DNA from: Oscillospiraceae bacterium | GTDB taxonomy: Bacteria; Bacillota; Clostridia; Oscillospirales; Oscillospiraceae | Length of the DNA stretch: 5,975 nt | NCBI GenBank assembly: GCA_020866945.1 | Contig: JAJBVW010000139.1 | Coordinates: 1 to 5,975, forward strand | Direction of reading: 5' to 3' | In this document: in pieces, positions 1-5,712 of the stretch | Position numbering within the stretch: the stretch's first letter is position 1 | How the letters are laid out: the number at the start of each line of letters is the position of its first letter | Program-made: the position numbers and the translations under genes | Notes under the pieces: model-generated | Told to the model about the DNA's origin: nothing | Seen by the model: only the letters and a program-made list of their open reading frames with translations | Database searches by the model: none

Positions 1-1
1 C

Positions 2-2842
2 ATGAAATTTCGCAAGCTGATTGCCCTGCTGCTGATGGGCGCCATGCTGCTGGCAATGTCCGGCTACACGGTGAACCTCACCATCGACGACCCCGAGCTG
101 CAGGCGCTGGTCGAGGAGGCCATGTCCTCCGCCGACACGGACGACGCCCAGGAGGGCGAGGTCTATGTCTACGGCGGCTGGTACTACACCGTCTCGGACG
201 GCGAGGCCACCATCGTCTCGACGAGCGACGCCATCAAGGCCGCGGAGGTCATTCTCTTCCCCGCGGAGCTGGGGGGCTATCCCGTGACCGCGATAGGCGC
301 AAACGGCACCGCCGTCATCACGAACGCCTCCGGCTGGGTGCTTATCCCCGAGGGCGTGGAGAGCATCGCCTCCGGCTCGTTCTATGACCTGAACCGCACG
401 CCGGGCTGGAGCTTCCCCTCTACCCTGACCGACCTGCCGGAGACCGCGCTCGCGAGCTGCGGCGGCACGTTCTATGCGGCCGTATGCCCCGCCGCGCAGG
501 AGATGGGCGAGGCCACCGGCCATGAGATCGACCTCACCGAGATGGAGACCGTCACCATTGACGGCGCGGTCTATAACGTCCCCGCCGACCTCGCGGATGT
601 GGATCTGACCGTCTACGCCGCCACGGAGGAGGAAGAGGACGAGGCCACGATTGACGTATACGCCACCGCTGCTGCCGCCGCCACCGTGGACGTGCCCGCC
701 GATTCCATCATCGACGGCGCTGTCGCCGAGGGCGTTGAGCTGCCCGAGGACGTGTTCGACGAGGTCGCCGACGTGGACGGCGAGGGCACCAACAAATATA
801 TCTCCACCATGGGCGTCGAGACCGGCACCACCTACGCCGTGGACGGCTGCCTCTATGAGATGATTTATATCACCCAGAACGTCCGCTACTCCACCAAGGC
901 ACAGATTATCAACGCCGTCTATGAGACGGAGGGCCTCGTATACGGCGAGGACTACGACCTTATCCGCCTCTATAACTATGTCCACAGCTACTCCAACGGC
1001 CCCCGGCCCGGCGACTTCCACATCTACACCTGCTCCCTCTATAAATCCGTGGGCGACACCATTGACGGCGCCACCACGAACTTCGAGTGGGAGCGCGCGT
1101 ATGAGCACGTCGTGGACGGCGTTGACCAGGTCATTCAGGGCGACGTCGCGACCCTCATGGTACAGGCCGGCGAAACCGTCACGGTGAATAACCTCTATTC
1201 CTGCAACAACACCATTGCCTACGGCCCCTCTGAGGCCGCGAACTTCTACGGCCTGGGTTCTGCCGTTCTCGTGGACGGCGGCAACTCCACGGACTACAGC
1301 ATCTCCTCTTATGAGGACATTGACTTCGGCACGGACGACAGCTCCGTTATCCTGAACGACCCGACCATCATCGGCACCGAGAACGTCCTCTATGCCGTCG
1401 CGGGCGGCACCGCGTATGTCTACGGCGGCCGCTACTTCGGCTGCTCCAGCGGCGGCCACGGCTTCTATGTCGGCATGGGCGGCAAGATTGCCCTGAACGC
1501 GGACGACTTCATCGACGAAAACGGCCAGCCCATCATCGACTATGAGACCCTTCTGACCCTCGTGGACGAGCGCCCGGGCCTCGACCTCGGCACCGCCCAG
1601 CGCACCGAGCTTACCGAGGACTGGAACGCCTATGCCGAGCCTGTGTTCTCCGAGGTCGAGGATGAGGACATCGCCATCCTTGTGACCGCCGATGAGACCG
1701 GCACCGCCCTGACCACCGACACCGGCGGCGGCGTCATCGTCGCGAACCGCATCTCCGCCACCACCTATGGCCGCGGCTGCGCGGGCGTCTACTCCATTGG
1801 CGGCGACGAGAGCTATGTGTTCGTCTATAACTCCTCCCTCCACTCCAACATGGACGCGGCCCTCTGCTCCGCCTCCAACGGCTACATCTTCGCCTTCAAC
1901 TGCGACCTGGAGGGCGTTTCCGGCATCAAGACCCGTTCCGGCGGCAGCGGCACCTGGATCGGCGTCGAGGCGTATAACAGCCGCATCATCTGCTCCTTCG
2001 ACCCGGACGCCTACGACTTCTATGACCTCGGCTCTGACGAGGATTCCTGGGAGCTGGACGCCGCCATCTATGAGGACTGGGCCTGGGCGGACGACGCCAG
2101 CATGGTCAACGCCCCCATGCTCAATATGTTTGTGAATAAGACCAACTGCACCTGGGGCGACGATTTGACCACCGTCCAGAGCTACTGGTTCCAGGATAAG
2201 ACCACCGCGCCGCAGACTGGCGAGATCATGGCCTGCGTCATCCTGACCGGCACCGCTCCCGTGCCCGTCCACAGCTGCCTGGTCGTGAATGAGAACTATG
2301 AACTCTATGCCGACGAGGGCGCGACCAACTACCTCGTGGCCGGCGACAACGGCGGCAGCGGCAGCATCTACTTCTATGACCAGAACAGCGAGACCAAGTG
2401 GGATCTGACCGGCGAGAGCGACGAGACCACGGAGCTTGTGGGCGACATCTACGTGGCGGAAATCGTCACCATGACCGGCCCCGACGCCGGCTCCGGCCCC
2501 TCCACCGTGAACGCCTTCTTCTATAACTCCGAGTGGACAGGCAAGACCGTCAACTGGATGCAGAACGCGAACCTGACGTTCGACGCCGACTCCACCTGGA
2601 CGATTACGGAAGACTGCGGCGTGGGCGACCTGGTGCTCGAGAGCCTTGACCAGCTCTCCGCCGAGGAGCCTGTGACCCTGACCGTGTACTACAGCCTGAC
2701 GGTCGGCGGCGAGACCATCACCGAGGAGACCACCACCGGCAACGTGACCATCATCTTCGAGGAGCCTCTGGAGGCCACCCAGTCCTCCACCTCCTCCGCC
2801 AGCGGCGAATCCTCCGGCGAGGCCAGCGGCGAAGCGTCCTGA
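2..2842 (+). CDS. Secreted surface protein with BspA-like LRR and beta-helix-like region
   Basis: Encodes 946 residues and is probably exported to the cell surface or medium; no enzymatic function is recognised. Seen: a basic start (MKFRK), then a hydrophobic segment at about 6-19 and MSGY at 19-22, which fits a lipoprotein signal except that Tyr22 replaces the lipidated Cys. Residues about 58-178 resemble BspA-type leucine-rich repeats (LRR_5): LFPAELGGYPVTAIG, then LIPEGVESIASGSFYDL, then a TFYAAVCPAAQEM-type end like the usual closing unit. An acidic and Ala-rich linker follows at about 205-260. Residues about 380-670 are rich in Gly, Asn, Val and aromatic residues in short repeated strands, as in right-handed parallel beta-helix adhesins; this is inference. 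The tail at 927-946 is Ser/Gly/Glu low complexity. No LPXTG motif, SLH repeat or C-terminal membrane anchor is visible. The start is taken at the first ATG because the signal peptide begins there; upstream sequence is outside the window. It is probably a host gene unrelated to the phage-like genes to its right. Confidence 0.85.
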   Translation: MKFRKLIALLLMGAMLLAMSGYTVNLTIDDPELQALVEEAMSSADTDDAQEGEVYVYGGWYYTVSDGEATIVSTSDAIKAAEVILFPAELGGYPVTAIGANGTAVITNASGWVLIPEGVESIASGSFYDLNRTPGWSFPSTLTDLPETALASCGGTFYAAVCPAAQEMGEATGHEIDLTEMETVTIDGAVYNVPADLADVDLTVYAATEEEEDEATIDVYATAAAAATVDVPADSIIDGAVAEGVELPEDVFDEVADVDGEGTNKYISTMGVETGTTYAVDGCLYEMIYITQNVRYSTKAQIINAVYETEGLVYGEDYDLIRLYNYVHSYSNGPRPGDFHIYTCSLYKSVGDTIDGATTNFEWERAYEHVVDGVDQVIQGDVATLMVQAGETVTVNNLYSCNNTIAYGPSEAANFYGLGSAVLVDGGNSTDYSISSYEDIDFGTDDSSVILNDPTIIGTENVLYAVAGGTAYVYGGRYFGCSSGGHGFYVGMGGKIALNADDFIDENGQPIIDYETLLTLVDERPGLDLGTAQRTELTEDWNAYAEPVFSEVEDEDIAILVTADETGTALTTDTGGGVIVANRISATTYGRGCAGVYSIGGDESYVFVYNSSLHSNMDAALCSASNGYIFAFNCDLEGVSGIKTRSGGSGTWIGVEAYNSRIICSFDPDAYDFYDLGSDEDSWELDAAIYEDWAWADDASMVNAPMLNMFVNKTNCTWGDDLTTVQSYWFQDKTTAPQTGEIMACVILTGTAPVPVHSCLVVNENYELYADEGATNYLVAGDNGGSGSIYFYDQNSETKWDLTGESDETTELVGDIYVAEIVTMTGPDAGSGPSTVNAFFYNSEWTGKTVNWMQNANLTFDADSTWTITEDCGVGDLVLESLDQLSAEEPVTLTVYYSLTVGGETITEETTTGNVTIIFEEPLEATQSSTSSASGESSGEASGEAS

Positions 2843-2867
2843 CAGGATAACTCAATAAAACACGCAA

Positions 2868-2900
2868 GCCCCCGGAGCATAGCTCCGGGGGCGTTTGTTG
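2868..2900. terminator. Strong intrinsic terminator shared by convergent transcripts
   Basis: A perfect 11-bp stem (GCCCCCGGAGC at 2868-2878 with GCTCCGGGGGC at 2882-2892) closes on a 3-nt ATA loop. Rightward it is followed by GTTTGTTGTT, a U-rich tail. Leftward it is followed by TTGCGTGTTTTATT, also fairly U-rich. It lies 25 nt after the stop of the secreted protein gene and about 70 nt beyond the stop of the convergent minus-strand operon, so it probably ends both. The remaining spacer (2901-2964) holds only a weak 5-bp hairpin (2938-2942 with 2950-2954) without a U tract. Confidence 0.88.
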
Positions 2901-2964
2901 TTCCGTTGGGGCGGCGGAGAGGTTTCCCCCGTAACCGGCGCTACCGGAGAGCGCGTCTCCCCAA

Positions 2965-3258
2965 TCACCGCAGCCACTTGCCCAGCGCTTCCGGCGACTC
3001 GAACAGCGGGACGCAGTGAGGTTTTGATACTGCCTTCCCGTCGGCTTCGGCGTCCTTTTGGGCGATGGGGGCGTCGGAATAGAAGTGGTCGAGGCGGATG
3101 GGGCGCAGCGCGTGGGCTAGGGCTTTTTGCAGCACCGGCTCGGGGTAGAGGGTGTTTAGGTAGATGTCAAACGTGCCGTCGTCGTTCATGTAGGTGATGG
3201 CCTGCACGCTGCGGTTCGGGAATTTCACGCGGCGGATATAGAAATCGTTCTCGTCCAT
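2965..3258 (-). CDS. Small ImmA/IrrE (M78)-like protein with degenerate active site
   Basis: Encodes 97 residues. Seen: FDIYLNTLYPEPVLQKALAH at about 30-49, continuing as HALRPIRLDHFY at 49-60. This resembles the 'I-L-N ... Q-x-K-A-L-x-HExxHI...DHFY' core of short ImmA/IrrE-family metallopeptidases that accompany phage and ICE repressors. In those the HExxH His and Glu residues bind zinc and catalyse. Here His49 remains, but the Glu position is Ala50 (GCG) and the second His position is Pro53 (CCC), each one base from GAG or CAC. The protein is therefore predicted to be catalytically dead. It is also short for the family. The gene lies 6 nt after the repressor stop on the same transcript, the arrangement of immR-immA in ICEBs1. 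No clear ribosome site precedes it, so translation is probably coupled to the repressor. It could be a decaying anti-repressor protease or a non-catalytic repressor partner. The family assignment is by motif only. Confidence 0.68.
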   Translation of the reverse strand: MDENDFYIRRVKFPNRSVQAITYMNDDGTFDIYLNTLYPEPVLQKALAHALRPIRLDHFYSDAPIAQKDAEADGKAVSKPHCVPLFESPEALGKWLR

Positions 3259-3264
3259 AGAAAC

Positions 3265-3657
3265 TTAATATGACCGATGTTCGCTGCTGCGAAGGGCGGT
3301 GAAGAAATTCACGACGGCTTCGACCTCCTGGGGGTCGGCGCCGTCTATGCTTTTTAGGAGGGCGCGGATCTCCGGGCGGGTTTCGACCATCTCAAGATAG
3401 CGATCGAGCGCGTCGTTGTCGCTCATCTCAATCTGGTCGCTCTCGCAGGTCAGCCAGGCGGGGTTCACGCGCAGATACGCCGCGATGGCGTTCAGGACGG
3501 GGATTTTGGGCGATTTGATTTGGCCGCGCTCGTAGCGCATGATGCTCGTTTTGTTCATGCCGACGCTGGTGGCGACCTCCTCCAGCGTTTTGCCGCGCAA
3601 TACGCGGGCGCTTTTCAGCCGCGCACCCATCGTTTTCGGGTCTAAGGTTTTGCTCAT
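3265..3657 (-). CDS. XRE-family phage/ICE-type transcriptional repressor
   Basis: Encodes a 130-residue DNA-binding protein. Seen: an XRE (HTH_3) domain at about 11-69. The helix-turn-helix lies in TLEEVATSVGMNKTSIMRYE (24-43), followed by the typical RGQ...P.IPVLNAIAAYLRVNPAWL. A second helical region (about 82-124, LDRYLEMVETRPEIRALL...EVEAVVNFFTALR) is of the kind found in clostridial prophage repressors and probably mediates oligomerisation. There is no S24/LexA-type autoprotease domain, so SOS self-cleavage is not expected; control by an ImmA-like partner fits better. Met1 is chosen because a consensus AGGAGG lies 7 nt upstream; Met10 is a less likely alternative. The gene is divergent from the terminase operon across an AT-rich region with palindromes, so it probably represses that operon and its own promoter. 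By size and organisation it matches the ImmR class (ICEBs1 ImmR is of similar length). Confidence 0.9.
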   Translation of the reverse strand: MSKTLDPKTMGARLKSARVLRGKTLEEVATSVGMNKTSIMRYERGQIKSPKIPVLNAIAAYLRVNPAWLTCESDQIEMSDNDALDRYLEMVETRPEIRALLKSIDGADPQEVEAVVNFFTALRSSEHRSY

Positions 3658-3664
3658 GGTCGTG

Positions 3665-3670
3665 CCTCCT
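3665..3670 (-). promoter_or_regulatory. Ribosome binding site of the repressor gene
   Basis: AGGAGG reads on the minus strand 7 nt before the ATG at 3657. It is a full consensus Shine-Dalgarno and fixes Met1 rather than Met10 as the start. Confidence 0.85.
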
Positions 3671-3728
3671 TGTTATGCAAAGTATTGTTGTTTTATGGGG
3701 TAAAACTTGTTGCGTAAAATAATTTTTC

Positions 3729-3740
3729 TTGATTTATCAA
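3729..3740. promoter_or_regulatory. Candidate operator palindrome TTGATTTATCAA
   Basis: Perfect 5-bp arms (TTGAT and ATCAA) flank a 2-bp centre, inside AT-rich DNA just downstream of the likely start point of the repressor transcript. A compact symmetric site here is a reasonable target for a dimeric XRE repressor controlling itself. Binding is inferred, and AT-rich DNA produces some such palindromes by chance. Confidence 0.4.
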
Positions 3741-3754
3741 TGGTTTCCCAAAAC

Positions 3755-3783
3755 AGTATATCACACTTCGTTGCGAAGCGCAA
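3755..3783 (-). promoter_or_regulatory. Leftward sigma-A-type promoter of the repressor operon
   Basis: On the minus strand a strong -10, TATACT (3760-3755), is directly preceded by TGA, giving an extended -10 (TGn). A weak -35, TTGCGC (3783-3778), lies 17 bp upstream. The predicted start is near 3748, leaving a leader of about 90 nt before the repressor ATG. A weaker alternative nearer the gene is TTTACG (3718-3713) with TAAAAC (3695-3690). The -35 and spacer overlap the CTTCGTTGCGAAG palindrome. Confidence 0.6.
3766..3778. promoter_or_regulatory. Candidate operator palindrome CTTCGTTGCGAAG
   Basis: Perfect 5-bp arms (CTTCG and CGAAG) flank TTG. It sits inside the leftward promoter, touching its -35, and 14 bp upstream of the rightward -35, so a protein bound here could affect both promoters. 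Its core GTTGCG recurs at 3709-3714 and, inverted as CGCAAC, at 3837-3842. That puts one copy in the repressor leader, one between the promoters and one just before the first rightward gene. Operator function is inferred. Confidence 0.45.
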
Positions 3784-3792
3784 GAAAAAAAC

Positions 3793-3821
3793 TTGACATT
3801 TTAAAAATCTTGTGCTACTAA
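3793..3821 (+). promoter_or_regulatory. Rightward sigma-A-type promoter of the Cys-rich/terminase operon
   Basis: A consensus -35 TTGACA (3793-3798), a 17-bp spacer and a -10 TACTAA (3816-3821) preceded by TGC form an extended -10. The predicted start is near 3828, about 29 nt before the ATG at 3857. The -10 hexamer itself is imperfect, which the TG extension and perfect -35 would offset. It is back-to-back with the leftward repressor promoter. Confidence 0.7.
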
Positions 3822-3856
3822 TAAGACAAAACAAAACGCAACGGGAGATGTTTCAG

Positions 3857-4036
3857 ATGCTTGAAAGATGTTCGGAATGCAAATACTCAACAACGATTTA
3901 TTACTCTGACTCTGAAAGAATGATGCACGCGTGCGGGTATCTGATGAAAATGTATGCCCGCCGTCCGTGTCCGGCGGGGGAGGCGTGCCGGGTGTTTGAG
4001 GAGCGGCAGGCGGAGGAGAGGAGCGCATGGCTGTGA
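3857..4036 (+). CDS. Small Cys-rich protein, possible zinc-binding phage protein
   Basis: Encodes 59 residues of unknown function. Seen: five Cys, at 5, 8, 26, 38 and 44, arranged as CSEC near the start, HACGY in the middle (with His24), and PCPAGEAC followed by RVFEE. The CxxC pair and later Cys/His could bind zinc, but this is inferred. From general knowledge, small proteins with a CxxC...CGY...CPPG-x-C pattern recur in Clostridia phages and prophages, usually unnamed. ATG 3857 is preferred because GGGAG (3843-3847) lies 9 nt upstream and the predicted transcript begins near 3828. The in-frame ATG at 3848 abuts that site, and an in-frame GTG at 3812 lies within the promoter. It is the first gene of the rightward operon. 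Its last 10 nt overlap the terminase start, so the two are probably translationally coupled. Confidence 0.72.
   Translation: MLERCSECKYSTTIYYSDSERMMHACGYLMKMYARRPCPAGEACRVFEERQAEERSAWL
4012..4018 (+). promoter_or_regulatory. Ribosome binding site of the terminase gene
   Basis: GGAGGAG lies 8 nt before ATG 4027, within the coding sequence of the Cys-rich protein. A second AGGAG at 4019-4023 is too close to the start (3 nt) to be optimal. Confidence 0.65.
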
Positions 4037-5712
4037 GCGCGCTGGAATTTATCGAGGAGAATCTCTCCGTCCGCACGAAGGACGCGCGGCTCGTGCCGTT
4101 TAAGCTCAACGCCGCGCAGCTGCGGCTGTATCGTGCGCTAGAGGATCAGCGCCGGGCGGGAAAGCCCATGCGGGCGATCGTCCTGAAGGCGCGGCAGCTC
4201 GGGTTTTCGACATTGGCGGAGGCGCTGATATTTGAGCGCACGGCCACGCGGCCCAATGTGAACAGCCTCATCGTGGCCCACCGGGAGGATGCGGCGGCGT
4301 CGCTGTTCAATATGTCGAAGCTCTTTTATGAGACGATGCCGGAGGAAAAGCGCCCGAAGTGCCGCGTCGCGAATAGCCATCAGATACTTTTCGACTCGCC
4401 GGAGCGCGACCCGGCCCGCAAATCCCGCGACCCCGGCCTGAACAGCCGGATACGCTGCGCAAGCACAGGTGGGGCCGGAGTGGGGCGCGGGGACACCTTT
4501 CATAACGTCCACGCCTCTGAATTTGCCTATTGGGTGGGGGATAAGAACCAATCCTGGACAGCTATCATGCAGGCTGTCCCCTCCACGCCGGACACGCTCG
4601 TTATCGTCGAGAGCACCGCAAACGGCTATGAGCAGTTCCACGCGATGTGGGAGGCGGCGGTGGCGGGGGAGAGCGATTTTGTGCCGCTGTTCTTCCCGTG
4701 GTTTGAAAACCCGGAGTACCGCCGGGAGCCGGAGCCGGACGCGGTCTGGACGCCGCAGGAGCGCGACTTGCAGACCCGCTATGGCCTTGACGCGCAGCAG
4801 CTTGCGTGGCGGCGCTGGTGCATCCGCAACAACTGCGCCGGGGACGAGCGCGTGTTCCGGCAGGAATACCCCTCCTGTCCAGAGGAGGCGTTCGTCACGA
4901 GCGGCCAGTGCGTGTTCGACGCGGAGCTTCTCGCCCGGCGGCGCAGCCAGACGGTGCGGCCCATCATGCAGGGGCGGTTCGACTACGACCCCGCGCCGGA
5001 CGGCATTTCGCTCTGCCGCCCCCGGTTCCGGGAGGAGGAGCGCGGCATCGTGCGCATCTGGAAGGAGCCGCAGCCCCGGCGGCCCTATGTGATAGGCGGC
5101 GACACGGCGGGCGCGGGTTCGGATTACTTCACCGCGCAGGTGCTCGACAACACCACCGGCGAGCAGGTCGCCGTCCTCCGCCATCGGTACGACGAGGATC
5201 AGTACGCCCGCCAGCTCTATTGCCTGGGCCGGTATTACAACGACGCGCTCATCGCCGTCGAGACGAACTACTCGACCTATCCCGTAAAGCTTCTGGACAT
5301 GATGGGCTATCCGCGCCTCTACGTCCGCGAGGCGGTGGACACCTTCACCGGCGCGGTGCGCGCAAGCTATGGCTTCGAGACCACGAGCCGCACGCGGCCC
5401 GTCATCATCGCGCAGCTCGTCGCCGCGTTCCGCGAGCATCCGGAGCTTTTCAGCGACCCCCTCACGCTCGGGGAAATGCTGGTGTTCCAGTATAACGAGA
5501 GCCGCCGGCCGGAGGCCATGCCCGGCGAGCACGACGACCTCGTCATGGCCCTCGCGATAGCCTGGGGTGTGCGCGGCCAGCAGTCGTATCTCGACGCCCC
5601 CGACCCCCTCCGCCGCGCCGCCTGGACGCAGGATATGATAGACGACTATCGCCGCGCCAGTCCCGAAAATCGCGCCGTTTTGGAGCAAATGTGGGGCGTG
5701 CCGTGGGTGTAA
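4027..5712 (+). CDS. terL: Phage terminase large subunit (packaging ATPase/nuclease)
   Basis: Encodes 561 residues, a usual length for the family and apparently intact. Terminase large subunits drive DNA into the procapsid with an N-terminal ATPase and cut the concatemer with a C-terminal RNase H-like nuclease. Seen: Walker A-type LKARQLGFST at 53-62; Walker B region NVHASEFAYW at 160-169 with Glu165 as the likely catalytic acid; coupling motif ESTANG at 195-200. The nuclease acids are Asp359 (IGGDTAG), Glu412 (AVETN) and Asp503/Asp504 (EHDDLVMALAIAW). The SE pair instead of DE in Walker B is, from general knowledge, normal for this branch. No frameshift or stop interrupts it. Context is unusual: it lies second in an operon under a repressor-controlled promoter, with no recognisable small terminase before it and no portal gene in the 263 nt after it. 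A 59-residue Cys-rich protein precedes it instead. A packaging role is expected from the family. Whether it still serves a complete phage is unknown. Confidence 0.95.
   Translation: MAVSALEFIEENLSVRTKDARLVPFKLNAAQLRLYRALEDQRRAGKPMRAIVLKARQLGFSTLAEALIFERTATRPNVNSLIVAHREDAAASLFNMSKLFYETMPEEKRPKCRVANSHQILFDSPERDPARKSRDPGLNSRIRCASTGGAGVGRGDTFHNVHASEFAYWVGDKNQSWTAIMQAVPSTPDTLVIVESTANGYEQFHAMWEAAVAGESDFVPLFFPWFENPEYRREPEPDAVWTPQERDLQTRYGLDAQQLAWRRWCIRNNCAGDERVFRQEYPSCPEEAFVTSGQCVFDAELLARRRSQTVRPIMQGRFDYDPAPDGISLCRPRFREEERGIVRIWKEPQPRRPYVIGGDTAGAGSDYFTAQVLDNTTGEQVAVLRHRYDEDQYARQLYCLGRYYNDALIAVETNYSTYPVKLLDMMGYPRLYVREAVDTFTGAVRASYGFETTSRTRPVIIAQLVAAFREHPELFSDPLTLGEMLVFQYNESRRPEAMPGEHDDLVMALAIAWGVRGQQSYLDAPDPLRRAAWTQDMIDDYRRASPENRAVLEQMWGVPWV

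Noticed and set aside
2938..2954. Hairpin GCGCT/AGCGC just past the minus-strand operon stop as a second terminator.
   Set aside because: Only 5 bp with a 7-nt loop and no U tract. The 11-bp hairpin at 2868-2892 is the better terminator.
2843..2964. Integration attachment site at the junction between the host-like gene and the phage-like segment.
   Set aside because: No tRNA gene, integrase or convincing direct repeat with the right end of the window is visible, so no att site can be supported.
3812..3856. A longer form of the Cys-rich protein starting at GTG 3812 or ATG 3848.
   Set aside because: GTG 3812 lies between the -35 and -10 and upstream of the predicted transcript start. ATG 3848 directly abuts the GGGAG site with no spacing.
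4806..5495. A 229-codon plus-strand open frame inside terL.
   Set aside because: Arg/Ala/Pro-rich shadow of terL in another frame, without a start context or recognisable domain.
4138..5688. A 516-codon open frame on the minus strand opposite the terminase gene.
   Set aside because: It needs a TTG start, has no ribosome site, and encodes an Arg/Ala/Leu/Val-rich sequence without motifs. It is a by-product of GC-rich codons in terL, whose own motifs are unmistakable.
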